DNA of 50,861 bases from Microcaldota archaeon. GTDB lineage: Archaea; Micrarchaeota; Micrarchaeia; Micrarchaeales; CABMGC01. The stretch spans positions 1 to 50,861 of the forward strand of contig JASHTX010000036.1 in assembly GCA_030040335.1 (NCBI GenBank), in the 5' to 3' direction. The position numbers and the translations under genes were made by a program. Within the stretch, counting starts at the first letter, position 1; each line of letters begins with the position of its first letter. This document shows, one piece after another, positions 1-8,261 of this stretch. The notes below the pieces were generated by a model that did not search any database, was not told where the DNA came from, and was given only the letters and a program-made list of their open reading frames with translations.

Positions 1-46
1 TTGCCGATGCTAGCTCTTGCCTAGAATCCTGATAGCTGATGCCACA

Positions 47-57
47 AGCTTAAAATA
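47..57 (+). promoter_or_regulatory. TATA-box promoter for the first gene
   Basis: The stretch GCTTAAAATAC fits an archaeal box A and lies about 35-40 bp before the ATG of the first gene, so transcription would begin a few to about fifteen bases upstream of the start codon. No good GGTG-type ribosome binding site is seen before that ATG. Confidence 0.45.
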
Positions 58-90
58 CTTTTACGCCGCATTTCCTTTGTTGGCGACCTG

Positions 91-504
91 ATGAAGATAC
101 TCGACCTATTCGGCAAGAAGGACTCAGCGCAAGAACTTGGCAGGACGCTGCCGTATCGCATAGCCTCAGAGTTCATACCGTACCGGCTCTACGCCAACAG
201 AAAGGGCTCGGCCCTCATGCTTCTCAAACTGAAGAACCTTACAGCGGAGCCCGTTCTGAGCTCGATAGTTGTTGAAGTCCCGAAGGGACTCAGCCTAGAC
301 ACAACTGGCCTGTCAGCTGCAAAGGAGCTGCGCCTCGGCATGCTCGCTCCTGGAGAGGAGAAGGAGGCACGCGCAGAAGTTTTCGGGGATACCGTCACTG
401 ACAAGGGCGAATACACGCTTTCGATCACCGCTTTCATCCACTACCGCGACTACGGCCACGTGCTGAACGCGATGAAGAAGAAGACACTCCTGGAAGTAGT
501 CTGA
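91..504 (+). CDS. Small conserved-type protein, probable beta-sandwich (Ig-like) fold, function unknown
   Basis: This 137-residue soluble protein has no signal peptide or membrane segment. After a basic start (MKILDLFGKK) it alternates short hydrophobic strands with charged turns (LMLLKLKN, SIVVEVPKGLSL, LRLGMLAPGEE, EYTLSITAFIHY), which is the look of an Ig-like or adaptin-appendage-like beta sandwich. The LAPGEEKEARAEV segment resembles the 'LxPGExxxVxxxV' turn common in CARDB-type domains. I do not recognise a specific family and propose no function. It stands alone with its own TATA box, and the next gene has a separate promoter about 100 bp further on. Confidence 0.75.
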   Translation: MKILDLFGKKDSAQELGRTLPYRIASEFIPYRLYANRKGSALMLLKLKNLTAEPVLSSIVVEVPKGLSLDTTGLSAAKELRLGMLAPGEEKEARAEVFGDTVTDKGEYTLSITAFIHYRDYGHVLNAMKKKTLLEVV

Positions 505-555
505 GCTTCTTATGGCATTTAACGAGAATAAAAAGAGAAAGAGAAATACGCAATA

Positions 556-567
556 GATATAAATATT
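556..567 (+). promoter_or_regulatory. TATA box for the PRC-barrel gene
   Basis: GATATAAATATT is a strong archaeal box A about 40-48 bp before the ATG at 605, predicting a leader of about 15-20 nt. The surrounding bases are AT-rich, unlike the coding DNA on either side. Confidence 0.6.
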
Positions 568-604
568 CTCTGTCTATAGAGAAATATCATACAAAGGCGA
601 AAAC

Positions 605-859
605 ATGGTAAAATACGTTATTGCTGAACAACTAATCGGCAAGGAAGTAATGACAAGCGATGGCATAGATCTGGGAAGGTTCCTCGATGCGGAAATAAAC
701 GAAGTTACGGGCAAGTTGACCGCCTTGGTTGTTGAGCCGAACGCTGACAACGAATTCGTCAAGAAGCTTGATGTCAAGGAGGGCAAGCTGAAGGTCCCTT
801 ATGCCAGCGTGATGGCGGTGAACGACTTCATTGTCGTCGACAGGAAGGGCGTGGCGTAG
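605..859 (+). CDS. PRC-barrel domain protein
   Basis: An 84-residue protein made almost wholly of one PRC-barrel-like beta domain. The typical pattern is visible: 'LIGKEVMTSDGIDLGRFLDAEINEVTGKLTALVV' (residues about 10-43, quoted in two parts: LIGKEVMTSDGIDLG, then FLDAEINEVTGKLTALVV), followed by a closing strand, FIVVDRKG. Stand-alone PRC-barrel proteins of this size are frequent in archaea and are usually thought to bind RNA or partner proteins; an RNA maturation role is known for the related RimM domain, but nothing here shows the partner. It has its own TATA box and is followed by rnhB on the same strand with a 61-bp gap that holds another TATA-like site, so separate transcription is likely. 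Confidence 0.8.
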   Translation: MVKYVIAEQLIGKEVMTSDGIDLGRFLDAEINEVTGKLTALVVEPNADNEFVKKLDVKEGKLKVPYASVMAVNDFIVVDRKGVA

Positions 860-920
860 GCTGATTTTCAGGTTTTGGAAAAGTTTTAATGCTTAGCTTG
901 AGCATTATATACACGGTGTT

Positions 921-1625
921 TTGATAATAATCGGGGGCGGAGACGAAGCCGGCAGGGGGGCGGTGATAGGGCCGCTTGTCATAGGCATCGTCTGCGTCAG
1001 CAAGGGAAAGGAGAAGCAGTTCTCTGACATAGGCGTAAGGGACTCGAAGCTTCTCACAAGGAGAAAGAGAGCCTTCCTTTTTGATGAGATACAGTCGATT
1101 TCCGAGGAGGTCAAGACCTACAAGATAAGCAACGATGAGATAAACAACGCTATGCGTGCAGGAATCTCATTGAACCAGCTCGAAGCTATGCATTTCGCAA
1201 GGCTGATCGACGGCCTAAAAAGCGATGTGGAGAAGATGTACATAGACTCGCCTGATGTGCTGGCCGAGAGATTCGGAATCCGCATAGGATTGTTCGCGAA
1301 AAAGCCATCCACTGTTGTAGGAGTCAAGGGCCAGGTCAAGGATGGCTCGAGGATCAGGATAATATCAGAGCACAAGGCCGATGCAAGGTATCCTGTCGTA
1401 TCAGGAGCCAGCATAATGGCCAAGGTCATAAGGGACGAGGAGATGGAGAGGATAGCCGATGAGGCTGGAGTCGATGCTGGTTCCGGATATCCGGGTGACA
1501 AGAATACTGTGGAGGCAATAAAGGAAAACCTCTCGACAAAAAAGCTAAATCCGTACATACGCGAGTACTGGAAAACCCTTGAGAGAATAAAACAGAGGAA
1601 GATAAAAGAGTTCGAGGGATTCTAG
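921..1625 (+). CDS. rnhB: Ribonuclease HII
   Basis: RNase HII cuts the RNA strand of RNA-DNA hybrids and removes single ribonucleotides from DNA. The family signature opens the protein: GGGDEAGRGAVIGPLVIG (residues 5-22) with the catalytic Asp8-Glu9 pair. It is followed by RDSKLLTRRKR (the DSK motif), the acidic residue in YIDSPD (about Asp109), and SGASIMAKV with GSGYPGD near residues 165-200. The length of 234 residues is normal for archaeal HII. The start is TTG at 921, placed only 4 residues before the active-site loop, as is usual for the family. A TATA-like GTTTTAATGC at about 884-893 lies 30 bp upstream, so the transcript is probably leaderless. Confidence 0.95.
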   Translation: MIIIGGGDEAGRGAVIGPLVIGIVCVSKGKEKQFSDIGVRDSKLLTRRKRAFLFDEIQSISEEVKTYKISNDEINNAMRAGISLNQLEAMHFARLIDGLKSDVEKMYIDSPDVLAERFGIRIGLFAKKPSTVVGVKGQVKDGSRIRIISEHKADARYPVVSGASIMAKVIRDEEMERIADEAGVDAGSGYPGDKNTVEAIKENLSTKKLNPYIREYWKTLERIKQRKIKEFEGF

Positions 1626-1696
1626 TTGGTGTATTTCCGTATATGATGATTTACTTGTCTTCTTTCTATTACAATTTGGGGCAAAACTGGAAACTT

Positions 1697-1708
1697 ACAA
1701 ATAAATAG
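1697..1708 (+). promoter_or_regulatory. TATA box and T-rich leader before nrdJ
   Basis: An AAATAAATAG element lies about 60 bp before the nrdJ GTG. Between them is a T-rich stretch (GGGGTTTTGTTTTTTTG, 1732-1748) that may also help terminate rnhB read-through. AAAGGTG at 1752-1758 lies 5 nt before the GTG at 1764 and supports that start. I see no cobalamin riboswitch structure in this 138-bp gap. Confidence 0.45.
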
Positions 1709-1763
1709 GTATGTGTGGAAATAGATAGGCTGGGGTTTTGTTTTTTTGTGAAAAGGTGTTATA

Positions 1764-4151
1764 GTGGCTGTGATGGATGATAAAAATAAGCTGCAGGAAG
1801 AAGAAGAGTTGGGGGTTGTACAGAAGCATGTTGTGGGGCTGCCAAAAGAGACGCTTGATTTCTTTGGCGGGGACGAAATAAGGGCGCGGGTTTTCTACGA
1901 AAAATATGCCATGAGGGACGAGAATGGCAACAGGGTGGAGAAGCTGCCGAGCGAGATGTGGCGCAGGGTCGCCCACGAACTAGCCAGCGTGGAGCTGGAT
2001 GACAACAAGAGAAGCGAGTGGTACGAGAAGTTCATGTGGCTGCTTGAGGATTTCAGGTTTGTGCCTGGCGGCAGGATAATGTTTGGCGCAGGGGCAAGGA
2101 AAAGAGCGACGCTCCTGAACTGCTACGTAATCCCTGTCAAGGGAGACTCGATAGAACAGATATTCGATTGGTGCAAGGAAGCGGCAAGAACATACAGCCT
2201 GGGCGGAGGCGTGGGCACCGACATAAGCGTGCTCAGGCCGAGGGGCGCACCTGTAAACAACAGTGCTGTCTTCTCGAGCGGTGCGGTCTCCTTCATGGAA
2301 ATAATGAGCGAGACAACGCACACGATCGGCCAGAACGGCAGGCGCGGGGCACTCATGATAACGATCAGCGTCGACCATCCTGATGTGGCGGAGTTTGTAA
2401 GAGTGAAGCAGAACAGGACGCAGGTGAGGCACGCAAACATAAGCATAAAGATAACCGATGAGTTCATGCGGGCAGTTGAGGCTGACACAGACTTTACGCT
2501 CAGGTTCCACAACGACAAGGTAAACATGGAGAGGAAGGTGAAAGCAAGGCTACTCTGGAACGAGCTGGTCAAGTCGGCAAGAGACTGGGCAGAGCCGGGC
2601 CTTGTCTTCTGGGACACTATGAAGAAGTACTCGCCGAGCGAGTACAACGGAATGGAGGTGATAACCACCAACCCGTGCTCCGAGCAGCCGCTGCAGGCCT
2701 ACGGCGCATGCGACCTCGGTAGCCTGAACTTGTCGGCTTTCGTGCTCGATGCATTCACCGAAAACGCCCGAATAGACTGGGCAAGCCTGGAGAAGGCGGT
2801 CAGATATGCTATGCGCTTCCTTGACAACGTCCTCGACTACAACAACGACAGGCATCCGCTCAAGTTTCAGTCAGAAGCCGTCAGCAAGAGCAGGAGGACA
2901 GGACTAGGAGTCACAGGACTGGGCGACATGCTGGTAAAGCTCAAGATGAAGTACGACAGCGAGGAGGCATTGACATTCATCAACAAGCTTTTTGAAAGCA
3001 TAAAGAACAGCTCCTATGACGAGAGCACGAAGATAGCCAAGGAGAAAGGCTCGTTCCCGCTCTTTGACAAGCAGAAGCACCTTTCGATGCCGTTCATACA
3101 GACGCTGAACACAGAAATAAGGGAGAAGATAGCGAAAGATGGATTGAGGAATGTGGCTCTGCTCACGGTGCCGCCGGTTGGCAGCGGTTCAGTGCTCGCG
3201 GGTACATCTAGCGGCATAGAGCCGATATTCGCGTTCAGCTATACACGCAGGTCAGAGTCGCTTAGTAAGGAGTTCTTCAAGGTCTACCACCCGCTCGTCC
3301 TGGATTACATGAGGGTCGCGGGGCTCAAGGATGACGCTAACCTGCCGAGCTTCTTCGTTGCTGCGCACACGATAAAGCCGGAGTTCAGGGTCAGGCTTCA
3401 GGGAATCATACAAAAGCACATAGACAGCGCAATCTCTTCAACGGTCAACCTGCCTGAAAACACAACAGCGGAGCAGGTAGGAGACATATACATGATGGCC
3501 TGGAAGGCAGGATGCAAGGGCATAACGGTATACCGCGAAGGATCGAGGGAAGGCGTGCTGATAACGGAGGAGGAGGAAAAGAGGCAGCAGGCAAAGGCGA
3601 AACCGGAGGAGAAGGCATGGGACAGGCCGCAGGCGATGGTCGGCAAGACCGTGAAGCTGAGGATGCAGGGCACCTCTCTATACGTAACCGCTAACATTGA
3701 TGAGAAAGGTCAGATAAGAGAGGTCTTCATAAACATGGGTCACACCGGAAGCCAGGAGAAGAGCTACACAGAGGCGATAGGAAGGCTGATAAGCAGATAC
3801 CTGCAGCTAAACGGAGATCTCACCGACGTAATAGCGAGCCTTAAGGGAATAAAGGCGAATGACTCGATAACGTGGGACCGCGGACTGAAGCTTTACAGCG
3901 TTCCAGACGCGATTGCAAAATCTCTGGAAATAGCGTTGGGCGTAAGCAGCTTCAAGGCGAGCCCACTCTCAGAGCACGGTAAGCAGGAAGAGCAGCTCGA
4001 GGATGGGAGGCAGATGGCTGTGGGCTTTGGAGACTCAAAGAAACAGGACAGGGTCCAGCCAGAGGACTGCCCGGAGTGCAGCGAGAAGATGCTCGTTTAT
4101 GAAAGCGGCTGCTATACGTGCAAAAACTGCGGCTACACGAAGTGCTCGTGA
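1764..4151 (+). CDS. nrdJ: Adenosylcobalamin-dependent (class II) ribonucleotide reductase
   Basis: Makes deoxyribonucleotides from ribonucleotides by a B12-generated thiyl radical, and works without oxygen or a second radical subunit. Residues visible: Cys120 in LLNCYVIP and Cys316 in YGACDLGS are the likely redox pair, and NPCSEQPL (residues 303-310) holds the thiyl Cys305 and Glu307. SLGGGVGTDIS (about 145-155) and the NGRRGALMI stretch are standard substrate-site elements. After the barrel comes a TSCPD-type region (about 630-735) whose usual Cys is replaced (SVPDAIAKSLE). The tail ends in a zinc ribbon, CPEC...CYTCKNCGYTKC, probably the site of re-reduction. At 795 residues it is intein-free and full length. 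It ends exactly where the convergent pilin gene ends. Enzyme activity would need B12, for which no uptake or synthesis gene is in view. Confidence 0.95.
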   Translation: MAVMDDKNKLQEEEELGVVQKHVVGLPKETLDFFGGDEIRARVFYEKYAMRDENGNRVEKLPSEMWRRVAHELASVELDDNKRSEWYEKFMWLLEDFRFVPGGRIMFGAGARKRATLLNCYVIPVKGDSIEQIFDWCKEAARTYSLGGGVGTDISVLRPRGAPVNNSAVFSSGAVSFMEIMSETTHTIGQNGRRGALMITISVDHPDVAEFVRVKQNRTQVRHANISIKITDEFMRAVEADTDFTLRFHNDKVNMERKVKARLLWNELVKSARDWAEPGLVFWDTMKKYSPSEYNGMEVITTNPCSEQPLQAYGACDLGSLNLSAFVLDAFTENARIDWASLEKAVRYAMRFLDNVLDYNNDRHPLKFQSEAVSKSRRTGLGVTGLGDMLVKLKMKYDSEEALTFINKLFESIKNSSYDESTKIAKEKGSFPLFDKQKHLSMPFIQTLNTEIREKIAKDGLRNVALLTVPPVGSGSVLAGTSSGIEPIFAFSYTRRSESLSKEFFKVYHPLVLDYMRVAGLKDDANLPSFFVAAHTIKPEFRVRLQGIIQKHIDSAISSTVNLPENTTAEQVGDIYMMAWKAGCKGITVYREGSREGVLITEEEEKRQQAKAKPEEKAWDRPQAMVGKTVKLRMQGTSLYVTANIDEKGQIREVFINMGHTGSQEKSYTEAIGRLISRYLQLNGDLTDVIASLKGIKANDSITWDRGLKLYSVPDAIAKSLEIALGVSSFKASPLSEHGKQEEQLEDGRQMAVGFGDSKKQDRVQPEDCPECSEKMLVYESGCYTCKNCGYTKCS

Positions 4152-4643
4152 TCAGCTGACTGAAAGAGCCAACTGCCCTTCCACTGTATGGGGAAACCCG
4201 CTATTCGAATCAGTGTAGTTTATGATTATGTAGCCTGTGTAGGCTCCGCCAACTACCCCGTTGTAGGCCGATCCTCCTGACCAGCACTCAACATTGAAGG
4301 TGTAGTTCGCTCCTATAAGCATCCTTACCTGGTTGTCTGGGGGTGCGGGGCAGACAGAATTGGGACAGTACATGTGGGCCACTGTGTTGTTCTTGTTGCA
4401 TCCGTAAGAAGTGACATTTATCGGCGCAGTGGTCACCTGGAGCAGGTTTATGGTCAGCAACCCGTTGCTGGAAAGGAAGACGCTTGAGCATGCAAGGCCT
4501 CCTGGGAGTATGCACTGGGTCCCGACGCTCGGTTTGAAGAGGCCGATTGCGAACAGCGCTGCGACCACGAGAGCTATGATCAGTATCGCCCAGGAGTAGG
4601 TCATCAGGTACTCGGTGGCGCTCTGAAGCTTGAAAGACGGCAT
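4152..4643 (-). CDS. Type IV pilin-like protein with class III signal peptide
   Basis: A 163-residue secreted or envelope protein. It starts MPSFKLQSATEYLMTYSWAI, then a strongly hydrophobic helix to about residue 36. The QSATEYL motif fits the class III (QxSxEyL) signal that is cut by an archaeal prepilin peptidase, leaving the hydrophobic helix as an assembly spine. The rest is a small Asn/Thr/Gly-rich exported domain with several N-x-S/T sequons (for example NVTS, NYTF, NYTD) and six or so Cys residues, which suggests disulfides and glycosylation outside the cell. No pilus ATPase, platform protein or prepilin peptidase is nearby, so it is an orphan pilin here. It abuts nrdJ tail to tail and shares an upstream region with the divergent cydA. 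Confidence 0.8.
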   Translation of the reverse strand: MPSFKLQSATEYLMTYSWAILIIALVVAALFAIGLFKPSVGTQCILPGGLACSSVFLSSNGLLTINLLQVTTAPINVTSYGCNKNNTVAHMYCPNSVCPAPPDNQVRMLIGANYTFNVECWSGGSAYNGVVGGAYTGYIIINYTDSNSGFPHTVEGQLALSVS

Positions 4644-4702
4644 TTCTACCCTACTTACTGCACTCTAAAGAAATAAAAAAACTTCCAGCAAGATAATATG
4701 GC
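4644..4702. promoter_or_regulatory. Shared divergent promoter, pilin / cydA
   Basis: Only 59 bp separate the two divergent starts. The central CTTTAAAGAAATAAAAAAACTT (about 4661-4682; halves CTTTAAAG and AAATAAAAAAACTT) can serve as a box A in both directions: 25-35 bp from the cydA TTG on the plus strand, and similarly far from the pilin ATG on the minus strand. Both mRNAs would then be almost leaderless and their transcription mutually exclusive or coordinated. Confidence 0.45.
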
Positions 4703-6052
4703 TTGTTTGGTGCTTTACTGGTAGATATACTAATAATCGACAGGGCGCTGATGGGCTTTTCGCTCGCAGTCCACATAATCCTGGCCGTAATAGGGATGTC
4801 GCTGCCCGTGATGATATCAGCGGCAGAACTGCTCAGCATGCGCGGCGGGAACTCGGGATACAAGGTGCTTGCAAGCAGGATGACAAAAGCGCTCGTCCTC
4901 TTCTTTGCTGTTGGCACGGCAAGCGGAACGGTGGTGGCTATGGAGCTTTTCCTGCTCTGGCCAAAGTTCATGGCGCTCGCGGGGCAGGTGGCAATACTCC
5001 CGGTCTACATGGAGGTCTTCGCCTTCTTCACAGAGGCGATCTTCATAGCGATATACGTCCACACGTTCGACAGCGACTGGGGCAAGCTGCGCCACTGGCT
5101 CGCGTCGGTCATCATAATAATCGGATCTGCGGCGACCGCAATGTTCATCACGCTCCTAAACGCTTTCATGAACACACCCGTCGGCTTCAATATTCAGACA
5201 TACCTTCAGACCGGAAACCTCACAGACATAAGCCCTACAGCCGTCTTCTCTTCGCCTTCAGCAGGGGTCGAGGTTCCGCATGTGCTGGCCACCTCGTATT
5301 TCGCAGGAATCATGCTGATTCTCGCATACCTTGCCTACGGCTTCATAAAATCTGATTCGGATGTGCTCAGGCGCTACTACGGCAGCGGTATGCGAATCGC
5401 CTTCGCAATAGGCATCGTGGCCACTCTCGCAGCTCTGGTAACGGGAATCGTGTCCATAACCAGCCTCTATTCTCTGCAGCCAGAGAAGTACGCAGCGCTT
5501 GAGGCGGATCTCGTGCCGATGGCCAACGCTCCCGAGTACATAGGAGGGTTGTTCATAAATGGTTCATACAAGTATTACATAGCAATCCCGGGCTTGCAGA
5601 GCCTGCTCGCCACAGGAAGCCTGTCGGGTAGCGTGCCAGGTCTCAGTTCTTATCCTCAGAGCACATGGCCTCCGCTCTTTCCTCTGCACGTCATGTTCGA
5701 CGTTGTCGTCTTCGGGGGTTTTCTTGAAGGATTGCTGATGTTTTTGATCGTAGCAATGGCCTTTTTGCGCATGAAACCATTGGAGAACAAGACTGTCCTT
5801 TGGCTGCTGGTTGCTGCCGGAGTCTTCGGCCTGTTTGTACTGGAAGACGGATGGATAATGGAGGAACTTGGGAGACAGCCGTGGATAATATACAACGTGA
5901 TGACCGTTGCATCAGCAGCCAACTACTCTACTGGTGTGCTGCCGATCATGGCGCTCCTTGCTCTCTTTTACATAACAGTGATACCGTTCACGATAATCGT
6001 CCTGAACAGGGTCTTGCGCGCTGAAAAGCTTGAGGAGGTGTTGAAGGCATGA
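4703..6052 (+). CDS. cydA: Cytochrome bd-type quinol oxidase subunit I
   Basis: Membrane subunit that oxidises quinol and reduces oxygen to water at three hemes. Nine or so membrane helices are visible. Matches to known ligands: His24 (SLAVHIILAV) and His193 (VPHVLATSYF) for hemes b595 and b558, Met331 in LHVMFDVVV for the second b558 ligand, and the acidic residues Glu104 and Glu111 in YMEVFAFFTEAIF. The quinol loop motif QPEKYAALEADL (259-270) and GWIMEELGRQPW (383-394) are both family hallmarks. The Q loop is of the short type. TTG at 4703 is the start used because the first heme His then sits near residue 20-25, as in other members. It overlaps cydB by the ATGA tetranucleotide, showing tight co-translation. 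Confidence 0.93.
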   Translation: MFGALLVDILIIDRALMGFSLAVHIILAVIGMSLPVMISAAELLSMRGGNSGYKVLASRMTKALVLFFAVGTASGTVVAMELFLLWPKFMALAGQVAILPVYMEVFAFFTEAIFIAIYVHTFDSDWGKLRHWLASVIIIIGSAATAMFITLLNAFMNTPVGFNIQTYLQTGNLTDISPTAVFSSPSAGVEVPHVLATSYFAGIMLILAYLAYGFIKSDSDVLRRYYGSGMRIAFAIGIVATLAALVTGIVSITSLYSLQPEKYAALEADLVPMANAPEYIGGLFINGSYKYYIAIPGLQSLLATGSLSGSVPGLSSYPQSTWPPLFPLHVMFDVVVFGGFLEGLLMFLIVAMAFLRMKPLENKTVLWLLVAAGVFGLFVLEDGWIMEELGRQPWIIYNVMTVASAANYSTGVLPIMALLALFYITVIPFTIIVLNRVLRAEKLEEVLKA

Positions 6053-6990
6053 ACTTCCTTTACATAATAAACTACGTGATCTTCGCAGTATTCTTCACGC
6101 TCTTCACCTTAGAGCTTGGAGTCGCGCTGACGTTCCTGAAAAACAAGGATGAAGATGTTCGCAACCGCTTGCAGAAGTTCATAGGACCACTCTGGCAGCT
6201 AAACGGCACGTTCGCAGTCTTCTATCTGGTAAACTTTGAAGCCACGTATCCGCTGCTGCTCAACGTGGTGGGCTACGCATACATAATCCCATTGATGGTG
6301 GCCGCGCTCGCTTTCATACTCAGGAATGCATTCATATCTTACAGCGGATATACGAGCGACCCTGCAAAGCACGACAGATATCTGAAGATCTACAGCCTTG
6401 CCACGCTGATAACCTACTTCCTTGTGGCCTCGGTATTCGCATCTGCTGTAAGCGGGATAGGGATAAATGTCGATAATGCCTCAATCGAGATCCTCTCGGT
6501 GCTCTTCAATCCCTTCAACATAATCGCATTTGCTGGATTAGTGCTGTTGGGACTTTTCTCGGTAGAGTCGTTCTTCGGGATTCGAAGCAGAAAGTTTGTG
6601 ACAATGATGTTTGGAATTCTCTCGTTTGGCATCCTCTCTGTTGCTTTTGCGGTTTATCTGCCTTTCCTGTTTCAAGGCTCTCTTGCGCTCTACTCGCTAG
6701 CAGGACTGACAATCTTCATAGCGATTTATCTCTTTTCATTGTTAAGGGGCAGCGGCGCAACCAGGCTTTTCGCCATAGTCTGGCCTCTGCTCGTGATACT
6801 TAGCTTCGGGGTTGTAGAGTATCCTGCAGTCTTTGGAAACACGGCGAGTCTGCTCACATACATGACAAACTCAGCATCGGGCTTCTGGATCAGCGTTGTA
6901 AGTGCTGTAGGAGGCACGCTGCTTGTGATTTACATTGCCTACTTCATCAGTGCAGTATACTTAAAGAAACCGAACGGGGAAGGATACTGA
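6049..6990 (+). CDS. cydB: Cytochrome bd-type oxidase subunit II (divergent)
   Basis: Partner of CydA, stabilising its hemes in the membrane. It is 313 residues long with eight or nine hydrophobic segments and starts within the last codons of cydA (ATGA overlap). The CydB pattern is weak but present: FTLELGVALTF near residues 19-29, then GPLWQLNGTFAVFYLVNFEATYP (44-66, quoted as GPLWQLNG and FEATYP), where most CydB proteins have GPVWDxNxVWL. The usual Asp is Gln here. Identification rests on the position after cydA, size, topology and this partial motif. Divergent CydB-like subunits are typical of the archaeal bd oxidases. Confidence 0.85.
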   Translation: MNFLYIINYVIFAVFFTLFTLELGVALTFLKNKDEDVRNRLQKFIGPLWQLNGTFAVFYLVNFEATYPLLLNVVGYAYIIPLMVAALAFILRNAFISYSGYTSDPAKHDRYLKIYSLATLITYFLVASVFASAVSGIGINVDNASIEILSVLFNPFNIIAFAGLVLLGLFSVESFFGIRSRKFVTMMFGILSFGILSVAFAVYLPFLFQGSLALYSLAGLTIFIAIYLFSLLRGSGATRLFAIVWPLLVILSFGVVEYPAVFGNTASLLTYMTNSASGFWISVVSAVGGTLLVIYIAYFISAVYLKKPNGEGY

Positions 6991-6999
6991 GTTGAAATC

Positions 7000-7659
7000 A
7001 TGGTTGGATTGCAAGCTGTTGTGGAACTCTCGACTATCATAATCCTGGTATTGACAGTCATACTTGCCTACTATCTCACCCTAGGGTATATGCGCAAGAG
7101 GAATTCGAGCTACCTGTTCTGGAGCCTTGGGCTCTGGTCCTTCGCAATCGGTGTCATATTGGAAATTGCCTTCGCATTCGGAGTATACAGCGAGTTCCTC
7201 ATAGATCTGTATCTGCTGGTAGTGGTCTTGATTGTGGACTTCCTCGCCATGGGATCCATCCGTTTGCTTTCCAGCAAGAGAGCGACAATGTCTTACGACT
7301 ATTTCGTAATCCTTTCTTCAGTGCTTGTGCTCATTTCTCTGCTTACTTCAAACGTGGGCAACATCATACAGAACTATGTCGTCTTCGGCAACCTGCCTCT
7401 TTCTGTGATATTGACATCGTCTCTTGCGACTTTTCCGGCTGCAATAGTAATAATAGTTGTTGCCGCAATGAGCTACAGAAAGACCAGGAGCGTGAAGATG
7501 CTGAGCATAATAGCAGGCGTTATAGTAGTGAGCATTGCGGGGACGCTTTACATAGCATCAATACCTGAGTTTCTCTATTTCTCCGAGTTCTTTGGCATAC
7601 TTCTCCTCTGGCTGGGTTTCTTCGACTTCAGCAGCCTGAGGGGCAAGATGGTAAAGTAG
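7000..7659 (+). CDS. Integral membrane protein of the cyd operon, unknown function
   Basis: A 219-residue protein with about seven predicted membrane helices: roughly 5-27, 37-60, 65-88, 100-120, 131-157, 165-187 and 193-210. Between helices 1 and 2 is a basic loop (GYMRKRNSSYLFWSLGLWSF), a pattern shared with the sensor halves of some 7TM receptor kinases, but no signalling domain follows. It begins 9 bp after cydB and is followed 8 bp later by the hydrolase gene, so all four are probably one transcript. It could be an assembly or regulatory factor of the oxidase; that is inference from position only. Confidence 0.7.
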   Translation: MVGLQAVVELSTIIILVLTVILAYYLTLGYMRKRNSSYLFWSLGLWSFAIGVILEIAFAFGVYSEFLIDLYLLVVVLIVDFLAMGSIRLLSSKRATMSYDYFVILSSVLVLISLLTSNVGNIIQNYVVFGNLPLSVILTSSLATFPAAIVIIVVAAMSYRKTRSVKMLSIIAGVIVVSIAGTLYIASIPEFLYFSEFFGILLLWLGFFDFSSLRGKMVK

Positions 7660-7667
7660 GAAGATGT

Positions 7668-8261
7668 ATGAGCAGAGTAATCATCGTGCACAGATGGGGA
7701 GGAAATTCGGGCAGCGACTGGATACCTTGGCTGGCTGACGAATTGAGGACACGTGACATAGAAGTCGCTGTTCCGGATATGCCCAAGACAAACGAACCAG
7801 AGATCGCGCTATGGATACCTTACCTTGCCAGCGTCGTAAAGGAAGTGAATGAAGACACATTCTTTGTAGGGCACAGCGTCGGCTGCCAGGCAATAATGAG
7901 ATATCTCCAGGAACTATCGAGTGATAAGAAGATAGGAGGGGCGGTCTTTGTTGCAGGCTTCGTAAACCTTAAGGAGCAGGGGCAGGGCGAGGAGCAGAAA
8001 GTCAAAGAGTGGCTTGAGACGCCAATTAATTGGCCGAACGTGAAAGCCCATACGAGTTCGTTCGTGTACATCTACTCTGACAATGATCCATTTGTTCCAG
8101 AGAGCGATGCGCAGATATTCAGAGAAAAACTGAATGCGAAGCTGGTACTTGATGAGGGCAAGGGGCACTTCACTGCGGGTGGTGGGGTAACAGAGCTCAC
8201 AACCGCACTTGACGAACTTCTGCTCATAATGGGGCTGCCTGTAGAAACAAGGTCTACTTAG
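7668..8261 (+). CDS. RBBP9/YdeN-type alpha/beta serine hydrolase
   Basis: A 197-residue single-domain hydrolase. The start MSRVIIVHRWGGNSGSDWIPWL is the family's strand-1 and oxyanion loop with the typical W at the end. The nucleophile elbow is GHSVGC (Ser about residue 70), the acid is Asp in YSDNDPFVP (about 140), and the base is His in GKGHFTAGGG (about 166). Substrates of this family are mostly unknown esters or peptides. It is the last gene of the cyd operon and overlaps the convergent map gene by 8 bp at the 3' ends. Confidence 0.88.
   Translation: MSRVIIVHRWGGNSGSDWIPWLADELRTRDIEVAVPDMPKTNEPEIALWIPYLASVVKEVNEDTFFVGHSVGCQAIMRYLQELSSDKKIGGAVFVAGFVNLKEQGQGEEQKVKEWLETPINWPNVKAHTSSFVYIYSDNDPFVPESDAQIFREKLNAKLVLDEGKGHFTAGGGVTELTTALDELLLIMGLPVETRST

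Noticed and set aside
1626..1763. Cobalamin riboswitch before nrdJ
   Set aside because: No B12-box or long paired structure is visible; the gap is short and T/A-rich with a plain TATA box and ribosome binding site.
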